Shown: one piece after another, positions 1 through 8,250 of the stretch
How the letters are laid out: the number at the start of each line of letters is the position of its first letter
Position numbering within the stretch: the stretch's first letter is position 1
Assembly (NCBI GenBank): GCA_002751075.1
Contig: NAOQ01000056.1
Coordinates: 188,083 to 206,654 of the forward strand
Reading direction: 5' to 3'
Length of the DNA: 18,572 nucleotides
From: Ichthyophonus hoferi
Taxonomy: Eukaryota; Opisthokonta; Ichthyosporea; Ichthyophonida; Ichthyophonidae
The notes under the pieces: generated by a model
Told to the model about the DNA's origin: nothing
The model's input: only the letters and a program-made list of their open reading frames with translations
Databases searched by the model: none
Program-made: the position numbers and the translations under genes

Positions 1-478
1 GGTGGGGTATTACAAATTTCGCATAACCCTTGTATGGGTTACTATCCTCTCTATTGGCACGTAACATGGTTGACAGTTGAGATACCTTTTGCGAGGCCTT
101 AATATCTGCTACTACAAACATGTCGTTTGGAACAACCTGTAGGGGTTTATGCAGGGATTAGAGGTAAATTGTCAAGAAAAGTAGGTGTAATATGAACATT
201 GGGAAGACATGGGGGTGCATGGGCGTAAATATAGGAGGGAGGTTCATGAGATCATGAGAAATAGATAATGAATCTATATACTGTTGGTATATGGATGGTA
301 TGGTTATTCTTTGTGGTACTTTGATAGATATATAGGAATAAAGAGAAAGAGGTAGAGGGAGGAGGTGGGGAGGGGGGGTCCATACTTCCTCCGGTAAATT
401 TGCAATCTGGTCCTTGAATGCTATAGTCTTAGTGGCCTTAACCATGACCCTCGCATCTTGTTTTTTATTCTTCTCCCT
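1..478 (-). CDS. Unrecognised protein, two exons, runs off the left edge
   Basis: Two minus-strand exons read in one frame. Exon 478-386 (31 codons, REKNKKQDARV... to ...IANLPEE) follows a good acceptor, CCCCACCTCTCAG. It ends at a GTATGG donor at 385-384. The 249-bp intron is pyrimidine-rich on this strand and ends CCCCTACAG. Exon 136-1 then gives 45 open codons (VVPNDMFVVADIKASQ ... NPYKGYAKFVIPH) and continues outside the window. The residue mix is soluble and charged, with few Cys and no membrane segment, and GC content is clearly above the flanking DNA, as expected of real coding. The phase across the junction is 0. I do not recognise the family and assign no function. The true start is unclear: ATG at 445 lies in frame, and a possible earlier first exon is listed separately. 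The exon at 136-1 is the stronger of the two. Confidence 0.55.
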
Positions 479-510
479 CTGAGAGGTGGGGTCCGTTAAG
501 TATTTTTAAC

Positions 511-574
511 TAGGGGGATAAAGAATATAGCCTAATCTTTTTGTATACAGGTCTGGTGGTTGCAGAAAAGACAT
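511..574 (-). CDS. Possible first exon of the left-edge gene
   Basis: ATG at 574-572 opens a 22-codon frame (MSFLQPPDLYTKRLG...YPPS) that reaches TAA at 508-506. The reading frame then continues without another stop into the exon at 478-386 (KYLTDPTSQREK...). Two readings are possible. One is a short intron starting at the GT at 510-509; an acceptor ending AACAAG gives a matching phase. The other is chance proximity of an unrelated short ORF. The Pro/Tyr/Leu-rich content and position directly upstream favour a link, but the join is not proven. Confidence 0.25.
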
Positions 575-1065
575 ATTATAGCAGAGATCATTTATAGCAT
601 AAGGAAACCTTAGCACGGAACAACATAGACTGTAGTTAATATAAAGATTGCTGTTAAATATAACTACATACACAGTACATAGACATAGCTATAGTCAGAA
701 TTGAATGGCAGGTTGTTAATTAGACTATATATGGTATACTATATCTTATGACTATAAAGATCTGTTGAATAAAGCTAATATCAGGTGCAGTTTTTCAATA
801 AAGGAATCAAACTTCAACCAAGAAAACATTCAAAATTGAAAAATATTATATTACATTGTATATGATCCTGGTGAAAGACAATAAAATAACTCTAAAAAAA
901 GACGAAGACTCGGGCTAGATTATATATTTACATGGAAAATATTGAATTTGTAATAATTTATAAAATTTCAAAGACAATTCCTAACAACCTCGAGAGACAG
1001 TGGCTGCATATCACTGCCTAATACTGATTGGTAATTGGCACAATATGTGAATAACATATTATAGA
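575..1065. other. Intergenic stretch, no gene seen
   Basis: AT-rich sequence with many stops on both strands and no convincing exon, RNA gene or long repeat. One CCAAT-type motif (TGATTGG) sits at 1025-1031. If the minus-strand gene starts near 574, its promoter should lie here, but I see no clear TATA-initiator pair. Confidence 0.5.
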
Positions 1066-1222
1066 ATGGTGTGGTATGGAGTATAATATAGTATAGTAGA
1101 GTAGAGCATACTATAGTATAGCATAGTAAAGTATAGTATTATAGTAGAAATAATATAGTATAATATAATATAGTACAGTATAGTATTATAGTATAGCATA
1201 GTATAATATGGTGTGGAGTATA
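1066..1222. repeat. Imperfect TAGTATAG-type simple repeat
   Basis: About 155 bases made almost entirely of variants of TATAGTATAG, TAGTATAATA and TAGAG, in several registers rather than a clean tandem array. It looks like a decayed microsatellite. No coding frame passes through it, because TAG and TAA recur. Confidence 0.8.
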
Positions 1223-1584
1223 TGCATTTGGAGATCATGCGCCCAAAGGGATCTAATTGACCAAAGGTAAAACCTTTAAAAAGTTTAAAATAGGTAGTTG
1301 ATTAAAAGCCAACCATCTTCACGCATAAAACTGAGTATAGTTATACGGCATAACTTCTCCAATTAGCTGTATGTAGAAACCATATGATCCAATAAATACA
1401 ATCAGATTGATCTGGTAATCACCAATCAACACAAGATTCACTGTAACACCAACCAATCATATCTCCCATACGCACCCCTATAAACCCCCCCTTGTACTCA
1501 GATCCCCCACTTTTTCTTAGCTTTACATCATATAACATTTTCCCCTTTTAAGTCTTGTCCCTAATTCGTCCTGCTAGAATAGGC
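1223..1584. other. Non-coding stretch with pyrimidine tract
   Basis: No gene seen. It holds two CCAATCA motifs 31 bases apart (1422 and 1453). A C-rich then T-rich run from about 1468 to 1520 ends TTTTTCTTAG, which resembles a splice acceptor, but no convincing exon follows. Confidence 0.4.
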
Positions 1585-1608
1585 AGTTATATATATATAT
1601 ATATAACT
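1585..1608. repeat. 24-bp perfect AT palindrome
   Basis: AGTT followed by alternating TA and closing AACT; the 24 bases equal their own reverse complement. It could extrude a cruciform or simply be a (TA)n tract closed by matching ends. A second (TA)n run lies at about 1807-1825. Confidence 0.85.
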
Positions 1609-1670
1609 TACTATTGGGTATGCATATGTCGTTAATTATTATGGCCAATAGATGGCTACTATTTAAATTA

Positions 1671-2062
1671 TATGTAGAAAGAGTTGATTGGCTAGATGAA
1701 TATGTGAGGGCGTTATTAATTAATTAATGAAAGATGAGAAGCTGGAATAGGTGTCCCAATGAATATGCATAAGTTAAAACTAATAACCAATGATTACCGT
1801 ACAAACATATATATATATATATATAGCCATTCGGGTGTGTACATTATTTAATATACAAGAATGTAATTAATTAAATAGATTAATGGTTGGACCTATGAGC
1901 AGAATCCTACCTGTTTATGAGAGTGGTTGATATTTTATTTTATTTTTAATTATATTTTAATCATATATAAAAAGAGTTGATTGGCTGGAAGGATATGCGA
2001 CAGCGTTATTAACCAGTAGGGTGTGTATATTAATATTAATATTACTATACGAGTATGTAATT
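1671..2062 (+). repeat. Diverged tandem duplication, about 294-bp offset
   Basis: Copy 1 at 1671-1719 and copy 2 at 1965-2015 share GAGTTGATTGGCT, then ATATG, then GCGTTATTAA, with about one base in five changed. A second matching block follows each: GGGTGTGTA...GTAATT at about 1834-1868 and at about 2018-2062. The block order is the same, so a segment of about 200-300 bases was duplicated and then drifted by small insertions and deletions. Confidence 0.6.
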
Positions 2063-2131
2063 GCCTAAATGAACTGAAAATTAGACCAATCAAAACAATC
2101 CATTTTACCTCTTTAAAAGATAGTGGTTGGC

Positions 2132-2230
2132 TGATATTAATCTCAGGCGACAGGGTCACTCCAGGGTGTCGTGTGGGGTTTCGTCTATTCTGCCCTGTGG
2201 TACCTAAGCAGTCCAATTGGATTAATATCA
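2132..2230. repeat. GC-rich island inside 11-bp perfect inverted repeats
   Basis: TGATATTAATC at 2132-2142 and its exact complement GATTAATATCA at 2220-2230 flank 77 bases that are much richer in GC than the surroundings. The island is open in more than one frame (for example GSLQGVVWGFVYSALW on the plus strand), and an acceptor-like ATCTCAG sits at its left end. It may be a small exon, a structured RNA or a miniature inverted-repeat element. No target-site duplication is obvious. Confidence 0.4.
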
Positions 2231-2452
2231 TTTTTCCTGTATATATGTGATTGGTCCATTTTAAAATTAAATATCCAACTATTTCTATTCTATGATAGAG
2301 TTAACCATTTTAAGGATATCGGGTATTTGATTATTATTGGCTTATACTCTTTATCTCTTTTAATGTATTCTTTTGGCCCAATCACTGTTACTTCATTACC
2401 ATATTTGTTTTACCTCTTGATCGATATGCATACCCATTTAAATAGCTAAATA
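2231..2452 (+). other. Hydrophobic open frame, probably not a gene
   Basis: One plus frame from about 2171 to 2449 stays open for 92 codons and is rich in Ile, Leu, Phe and Tyr. That is what AT-rich non-coding DNA tends to give by chance. It contains two CCAAT-type motifs (2248, 2378). I recognise no family, and an overlapping minus frame is equally open. Confidence 0.3.
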
Positions 2453-2700
2453 TACACTCATCCATCCACCTACCTACCTATCCATCCATCTATCTACCTA
2501 CCTAGCTATCTACTCATCTATCTATCTACCTATCTATCTACCTACCCATCTACCTATCTATCTACCTACTTATTTACCTATTTATCTACCTATCTATCTA
2601 CTTACTTACTTACCTATCTATCTAACTATCTATCTACATATCTATCTACCTATCTATCTGCCTATCTATTTACCTATCCATCTACTTATCCATCCCCCCA
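2453..2700. repeat. CTAT/CTAC/CATC tetranucleotide microsatellite
   Basis: About 245 bases of four-base units (CTAT, CTAC, CCAT, TTAC) on the plus strand, imperfect but continuous. It is almost free of G on this strand. Confidence 0.92.
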
Positions 2701-2965
2701 TCTATACAGTCCCCTTTCTCCGCCACCCACATCATTATACTCCGATCTAGCCAGTCAAACAGACATACCCTCCTCCCTCCATTTCCACGTACATGCATAT
2801 TTTTTTGTCTATTAACTACCGCTCTATTTCCCTTTTTATCCTTCTATACTCATTTCCCTCACTCCCCCATCATTTAATGATCTCTCTTATCTCTTGTTAT
2901 CATACATTCTATTGGTTCTGTGTCATACTCTCCTTAGCTTAATCTTCGCTCAGTGTGTTCTTTAC

Positions 2966-3078
2966 CATCCAATCATATACATCTGCCCGTTTGTCCATTC
3001 GGGTATGTTTTCATTAAACTTTAGCCGTATAAGGGGATATATTTCCCGATGTGGATGTACATGTACAATAATAAAACA
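2966..3078 (-). CDS. Possible minus-strand exon, unrecognised
   Basis: Between a TGA near 3080 and a strong GTAAAG donor at 2965-2964, one minus frame reads HPHREIYPLIRLKFNENIP followed by EWTNGQMYMIG. The composition looks coding. However, no acceptor AG lies between the upstream stop and this text, which weakens the model. The surrounding 2701-3286 region is otherwise pyrimidine-rich and empty. Confidence 0.18.
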
Positions 3079-3286
3079 TCATACTTGGTTTCCATTACCG
3101 TGACTGATTTATGTTGTTTTGTAATATTTGGGCATTCGAAATAGGAAATAACTAATTTTATACTTATTTTATCTTTTTAAACCCTAACACTCAATATCAT
3201 TAAACTATATTAAAATATTTTAAAATTGCTAAATCAGGGGGAATTCTAAAAATAGATTAGCTACTTGTTTTGGTCTATATATATAA

Positions 3287-3409
3287 TCAACACCTTGATA
3301 CTACACCAATCAAATGAGGGGGCCCTACCTCCATGACCTCGGTCCATAGTCCTTCTAAATAAGGAATAACCCATAGCAATACAGCGAGTACCCATAGATA
3401 ACATAGCAT
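3287..3409 (-). CDS. Small ORF with signal-peptide-like start
   Basis: ATG at 3409-3407 starts a 40-residue frame ending TGA at 3289-3287. The first 20 residues (MLCYLWVLAVLLWVIPYLEG) are strongly hydrophobic and look like a signal peptide or anchor. The next part (LWTEVMEVGPPHLIGV) is GC-richer than its flanks. Two CCAATCA motifs sit just inside and just outside it. It may be a micropeptide, a first exon of a secreted protein, or chance. No family is recognised. Confidence 0.25.
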   Translation of the reverse strand: MLCYLWVLAVLLWVIPYLEGLWTEVMEVGPPHLIGVVSRC

Positions 3410-3698
3410 TTTATGTTAGAGATAAGCCAATCAGACCTCTCAAATAAATGCACTAGATACATGTCAATATATCAAGAATGACCCAATAGAAAGGCGAGAA
3501 TAATAATTATATCATCGGACAGCCAATCCCAGTCACCCTAATATATTTAGATTAGTTTGATTGGCTCTAACATGAAATAGAGTACATGTATGATCTATCT
3601 CGAGCATGATTTATTACGAATGATAACATAGCTCCATGTAGCTAATCTCTAAGTAACAATTAAATATCCTTCAAAAATCAGCCAATCAAATAACGAGT
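3410..3698. other. Non-coding stretch with three CCAATCA motifs
   Basis: No gene seen. The motifs at 3427, 3558 and 3682 are spaced 131 and 124 bases apart; the sequence between them shares no other obvious unit. Confidence 0.4.
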
Positions 3699-3746
3699 TA
3701 AGTCAAGGGTTGCTTCTCTCCCTTTGTCTGTTTATTTACTATATTA

Positions 3747-3771
3747 TCTCTCTCTCTCTCTCTCTCTCTCT
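3747..3771. repeat. (CT)n microsatellite in a pyrimidine tract
   Basis: About a dozen uninterrupted CT units inside a longer C/T-rich run (about 3710-3840). That run ends GCCTCTCAG at 3852-3860, a good splice-acceptor shape. Confidence 0.85.
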
Positions 3772-3894
3772 GTGTTTATTTATTATACTATCTCTCTTTC
3801 ATTATGTTTGTTTACTATGTTATGTCTCTTTCCCTCTTGATTTACAATATTGCCTCTCAGTAATCAACCATCATGTAGGAGAGGGTAGTGATAG

Positions 3895-4135
3895 GAAGGA
3901 AAGGGAAACCAAAAGGATGGGCCAAAAAAACAAAAGATAAACAAAAAAGAGCGAAAAGAAACGGCAGACACAAGAAAGGTTCAAAGAGAGGTAGGGTGGC
4001 GGGTGGCAAGCGATAGGGGTATAGGGAAATGGTTACGTGATCTGTCGGGAGGAGGGTTCATGGTCACAGTGTGTAGGGAGGAGGGGAGAGAGAGGCTCCC
4101 CTATCACCGCACTGGATATACCGCTGTTGTCACAG
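3895..4135 (+). CDS. Possible purine-rich exon with strong donor
   Basis: One plus frame stays open for 80 codons from just after a TAG (3892-3894) to an excellent donor, CACAG|GTAAGC, at 4135/4136. The text starts Lys/Gln-rich (GNQKDGPKKQKINKKERK) and ends in a more varied stretch (SGGGFMVTVCREEG, then LPYHRTGYTAVVT). The only ATG is inside, at Phe-Met-Val. If real, it is an internal exon entered from an AG upstream, perhaps the CTCAG at 3856-3860. Purine runs can stay open by chance. The last 30 codons plus donor are the best support. No family is recognised. Confidence 0.3.
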
Positions 4136-4827
4136 GTAAGCCAGGCTGGTAACGGTATTAAAAATGGAAATAAGGGTGTGAAGTTAACGCGCAATGGGTA
4201 GGAAGTGGGAGCAGAGGAGAGAGCTAATAGGTGAATGTGGATGGAGAGGGGAGAGGGGAGGGGTCTATAGCTAGGGTAGGACTACTCTAGTCACATATTA
4301 AGTAATTTTAAGAGTATATTAAATATTTAGTATTTAATAGATAAAGAACAAATATATAATATGTACGATGCATCGATAAGTAAGTATAATGCTTATTATT
4401 AATATAATATAGCATAGCCAATAATTGTATTATATAATCGTGTTAAGGTTAGTGCAAGGGTGGGGTTAGGGGTCGTCCATAGTCTCTGACTACCACAGAC
4501 AGAGATTAATTGTGTTTAAAAGCAAGGGGTAATTGGAGGATATATTTGCTGATCTCTGATAGGTGTATACCATCATCTAGGCTACATATCTATTTTTATT
4601 GGGTTAGATATAGAGTGGCTATATGTGTTTTCTCCATTATGTGTATGTCAATCTATATATAAGGAGTCGTATATGTGATTTCAGTGGTGTGATACAAGCC
4701 AATATGTCATGTACATAGAACTATATATTCCTACACTGTATGTATAATCACATATACATGCACTCATACAAATACAACCTAGATTGTATGACTATATATA
4801 GCATAACCATAACTATTTTTATATAGT
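4136..4827. other. Non-coding stretch, no gene seen
   Basis: It begins G-rich and purine-rich (to about 4270) and then turns AT-rich with many stops. No matching acceptor and exon for the donor at 4136 can be picked with confidence. No RNA gene is recognised. Confidence 0.4.
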
Positions 4828-4866
4828 ACTACATAATACTACATAATACTACATAATACTACATAA
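4828..4866 (+). repeat. 10-bp tandem repeat, about four copies
   Basis: ACTACATAAT is repeated three times exactly, followed by a nine-base partial copy. Confidence 0.9.
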
Positions 4867-4919
4867 AGGTTATTGTAAGGAGGTGGAGTTAGTGCTGCAA
4901 CCGGAATCAAGGAATAGTT

Positions 4920-5392
4920 ATATAAATATAACCATACATATATACAAACATACTACCATGTCTACTATCATACTTACTATCAAATGTAATATCATACATA
5001 CTATCTTACATACTATCATATATACAATCAAATATACTATCAAACATACTATCATACATACTATCAAACATGCTATCATACATACTATCAAGCATACTAT
5101 CATACATACAATCAAGCATACTATCAAGCATAATATCAAGCATACATACATACATACAATCAAGCATACTATCAAGCACACTATCAAGCATACTATCATA
5201 CATACTATCAAGCATACTATCATACATACTATCAAGCATACTATCATACATACTATCTAGCATACTATCATACATACAATCAAGCATACTATCAAGCATA
5301 CTATTATACATACAATCAAGCATACTATCAAACATACGATCAGACATAATATCATACATACTATCATACATACTATCATACATATACGTAGT
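4920..5392. repeat. Minisatellite of CATACTATCA / AAGCATACTATC units
   Basis: About 470 bases built from CATACTATCA and CATACATA units with AAG or ATA linkers, giving a period of about 12. Because the period is divisible by three and the unit lacks stops in several registers, long spurious frames open on both strands (His-Thr-Ile-Lys runs on plus, Ser-Met-Leu-Asp runs on minus). These should not be called genes. Confidence 0.93.
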
Positions 5393-5429
5393 GGAAACAT
5401 TGAATAGCAATGCATTAATTTTAGGGTAA

Positions 5430-5510
5430 TATGAGGAGGGTGTAGGTATCAAGAAGTATTTCCTTGGTGAGTTTGCATGGGTAATAATTAGCATCTACGA
5501 CTACTTGTAA
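5430..5510 (+). CDS. Possible short terminal exon
   Basis: Just right of the minisatellite a 26-codon frame reads EEGVGIKKYFLGEFAWVI and ends ISIYDYL then TAA at 5508-5510. An acceptor-like ATTTTAG ends at 5424, though a TAA falls between it and this text. The composition looks coding but the piece is too short to be sure. If real, the minisatellite would sit in the preceding intron. Confidence 0.18.
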   Translation, partial: YEEGVGIKKYFLGEFAWVIISIYDYL

Positions 5511-6000
5511 AATATATGTGTGTATGAATATATATCCATCAGTATCTAGTTTGAGTTCCCTCTTCCTCTTCCTCTCCCCCTACACCTCCCTTAATCATAC
5601 GTCATAGTTGTGGTATAATGTATACGTAGACATATCGCTATATATAGGTATAATTATCTATATAAAAACATGTAGTATGTATAGGTGTGTGTATCAATTA
5701 TGTAGCTACTGTTTACCAGGAGCATATAACACCATAATAACATAATAGTGTAATAATATAATAATATACTATTATAATTACGTAATAGCATAATAACATA
5801 ATAAGATAATAATATATAGTAATCCAATAACATTACAAAATAATAGCACAATAACATAATACTATAACAACATAATAAGATGTAAATATATCCATATCCA
5901 TCACTCTCTTAAGGTAATATATACCCTATAGACTATACACAGACCTAGATAAATAAAGGTATAATATACAAGGAGTAAGGGGTGATATACTTTGCTTGAG
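5511..6000. repeat. Non-coding stretch with TAATAACATAA-type repeat
   Basis: No gene seen. From about 5736 to 5880 the plus strand is built from ATAATA, ACATAATA and TAATAGCA units, a decayed A/T-rich microsatellite. The rest is AT-rich with scattered stops. Confidence 0.6.
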
Positions 6001-6020
6001 ATATTTTAATATCTCGTCAG

Positions 6021-6641
6021 GTTGATCCAAGAAAGCCATCGTATAAGGCTACTATCCTGCTATATAGTGCCACCTATACACCGCTCATAGAGTATGTTCC
6101 GTGCATATCCCCTGCGTTATTTGATATACATAAATGGAGAAAGATATACCGTTATATCCGTATGTTATTATAGTATATGGTATATGGTATATGTTATATG
6201 TTATATAGTATATGATATATGATATATGATATATGATATATGGTATATGTTATATGTTATATGATATATGGTATATGTTATATGGTATATGCTATATGTT
6301 ATATGGTATATGTTCTATGGTAAATGGTATATGTTATATGGTACTTGATATATGCTATATGTTATATGTTATATGGTGTATGTTATATGTTGTATGTCCT
6401 GTAAAGAAATGGGCTATACGACACAGAGAATACTATTTAAATAAACTCTACAAAAAAATGTATCCAGAGGAGTATAAGATAGATATAAGATAAGTAGGAA
6501 CATTAGCATTAGGTATAGAAAGGATGCAAGTCCGCTTAAATGCGCAAGGGAAAGAAGATGCAGTGGCTTTATATAGAAGAAAGTAGTATATGATAACGTG
6601 CATATTTAAGTGTGGCAAGGAAGGGTTTGATTGGTAAATGA
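6021..6641 (+). CDS. Unrecognised multi-exon protein, tentative model
   Basis: Exon A starts after ATCTCGTCAG (acceptor at 6019-6020). It reads VDPRKPSYKATILLY, then YTPLIEYVPCISPALFDIH, to a GTATGT donor at 6160. The next 240 bases are TATATG-type repeat ending CCTGTAAAG. Exon B (from 6407) reads KWAIRHREYYLNKLY then KKMYPEEYKIDIR to a TAA at 6491-6493. The same frame continues at 6494 with VGTLALGIERMQVRLN and GKEDAVALYRRK to TAG at 6584-6586. A 28-base GT-AG segment (6583-6610) would skip that TAG and end the protein ...NVARKGLIGK, TGA at 6639-6641. A short intron starting at the GT in GAGGA|GTATAAG could likewise remove the TAA. Phases A to B do not fit with the simplest sites, so the exact joins are unsettled. 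The basic, Tyr/Arg-rich text is reminiscent of organellar ribosomal proteins, but I cannot name it. Confidence 0.42.
6165..6400. repeat. TATATGGTATATGTTATATG repeat, probably intronic
   Basis: About 235 bases made of TATATG joined by G, T or A (TATATGG, TATATGT, TATATGA). A GTATGT donor at 6160 lies directly left of it and an AAAG acceptor at 6403-6406 directly right, with coding-like text on both outer sides. That places the repeat inside an intron if the gene model is right. Confidence 0.85.
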
Positions 6642-6779
6642 CTGGTCATTTATAAGGTATTTCTATGGACTATAATGATAACTGTATACCCTTCTCCTGT
6701 ATAAATAGTAATAGAAAGAAACAACTATACAGATATATGAATATAGTTATATAGTAGGTAGAACTAAATACCTATTAGT

Positions 6780-6840
6780 ATATATATATGGTAGTGCCAA
6801 TATATTCATAAGTAAACTCGATAATATACCATATATATAT
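6780..6840. repeat. Inverted repeat with 14-bp arms
   Basis: ATATATATATGGTA at 6780-6793 and TACCATATATATAT at 6827-6840 are exact complements around a 33-base loop. It could form a hairpin or cruciform. It lies about 140 bases after the last exon of the preceding gene model. Confidence 0.8.
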
Positions 6841-7676
6841 TGTAATAACTATAAAAATATAGTAATAGCTATCATTATTACAAACGTATTATGATTCTAG
6901 GAATGCAGGGTACGTTTGGGTGAGCCTCAAACCAATCAGCTCTCAGTACTAAAAATAATATCATGGGCTAGCACACTAATGCATTTCAGTTTATTTCAAT
7001 ATTCGTTATACATTTACATACTTTATGTAAAGGAAATTTGGTTATATTTTGCATACTTAAACGTCAACATCTAAAATCTTGCTCGGGCCGAGTCGGGTCG
7101 GATTGGATTAGACGTTCCCAATATCACTAATTAATTACTCGGTAATTGATTAATGAATGATACATATAGTGAATCTGTAAGCAAGCAAACAATCAAAAAG
7201 TATTGTTATATAAAAGAATACACAAATTAATTAAATATCCCTGTTTTAACTATAGCAGCTAAAGCCTAGTTTTAACTTTATAAGGTCAATGTGTACGGTT
7301 TATTTCAGCAATGGAGTCAACATCGATGAGATCCTATATAAAATTTGGATAGTTGTTATTTTATTATCACAATTAAATTATATTAGAGCATTAACTAAAT
7401 ATTTTATATATGACTGATAGTACAAACTATGAAATATTTATGTATATTTAAAACCATAACTTTACTGGTTTAACTGTTGGATACCGTTTATATCCTATTT
7501 TAATCATCTTTAACTAAATTGTAAAATTTTGCTAGATACTCTATATAATTATTGCTAATATTTAAATTATAGAACATACAAAATATTGCTATGGTTTATT
7601 TCATTTTAAGATGATATTTAGATATATTTTGTATTTTACCCATCAAATGCTTTAATATTTTTTTCACTTTCTATAG
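6841..7676. other. AT-rich non-coding DNA; texture changes here
   Basis: No gene seen. The last CCAATCA motif of the left part is at 6932. From about 6950 onward the dense microsatellites and TATATG/CATAC words stop and the sequence becomes ordinary AT-rich DNA with long A and T runs. A small GC-rich patch lies near 7083-7103. Confidence 0.45.
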
Positions 7677-7748
7677 GCACTAGCATTTTTACCCTACTTT
7701 ATCCTACTTTACTCTGTCTTGGGGAGCTTCCTGACAGACCCTACAGAG
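7677..7748 (+). CDS. Possible membrane-helix or signal exon
   Basis: A textbook acceptor (T-rich run, CACTTTCTATAG) at 7676 precedes 24 open codons, ALAFLPYFILLYSVLG then SFLTDPTE, followed by GAG|GTACATG at 7749. Good sites at both ends and a hydrophobic run support a small exon. A second frame from the same acceptor stays open longer, to TAA at 7886-7888 (69 codons, starting TSIFTLLYPTLLCLG), so the frame is uncertain. No partner exon is identified. Confidence 0.27.
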
Positions 7749-8115
7749 GTACATGTCTAAAAACATCCATGAATTTGATATTCTCTCAATTATTATTAGA
7801 TGAAGATCACAGGAACAAACCAAACCTGTCTAACTATTCTCAACACAAAAAACTTCCGAGATTCTTTGTAAATAAAAAGTGTAAGTAACACACAAGATGA
7901 AAAATGCAAGGAGAAACCAAGACACTGCTCACAAAGAGGATGACTTTCTCCACAGTTCTCAGGCTCTTAACTTTGGAATATTTCACAACTACTTTGCAAA
8001 AAACAATTTTTAAACAACATGCGGTTAAAAATTAACAACAAAAAACAAGAGTTGAAGAAATGATAAAAGAGGGCCATCTGAAGACATCCATAGAATATTG
8101 TAGTAATTGCTACAT

Positions 8116-8250
8116 TGCTATAATATCTTTAACTCCAAATGAATACGTAGTTTGGCCAAAGTTTTAATAACAAGTAGATTTTGAATTGATTAGTCCAATA
8201 TTAATTATTTGCATTATGTTTTTCACGAGGTAAATTTATTTGTCTATACA
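8116..8250 (+). mobile_element. LTR fragment (5' part), old Ty3/Gypsy-type element
   Basis: This fragment matches the start of the LTR at 11340 by eye: AACTCCAAATGAATACGTAGTTTGGCCAAAG-like text, then TAACAAG, GATTAGTCCAAT and GAGGTAAAT at the same spacing. The fragment is heavily diverged, suggesting an ancient insertion, and no interior sequence follows it. Confidence 0.6.

Larger units (their letters stand above)
1025..3688. promoter_or_regulatory. Cluster of 13 CCAATCA/TGATTGG motifs
   Basis: The heptamer CCAATCA or its complement starts at 1025, 1422, 1453, 1685, 1978, 2086, 2248, 2378, 2969, 3306, 3427, 3558 and 3682. At this base composition I estimate well under one copy expected in 2.7 kb. 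Orientations are mixed and spacing is irregular, although several gaps fall between 108 and 162 bases. Five copies extend to AGCCAATCA/TGATTGGCT. CCAAT boxes are the NF-Y core in animals, fungi and plants. Whether these are binding sites or a lineage-specific repeat is inference. Confidence 0.45.

Noticed and set aside
4920-5392. Possible CRISPR array
   Set aside because: The units are short and contiguous with no unique spacers; it is a eukaryotic minisatellite.
4883-5494. Three long frames over the minisatellite (109-162 codons on both strands)
   Set aside because: They are produced by a stop-free repeat unit and have repetitive, implausible translations.
6001-6040. CAGGTTGATCC, resembling the start of 18S rRNA
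   Set aside because: The similarity stops after about ten bases and the following text is coding-like, not rRNA.
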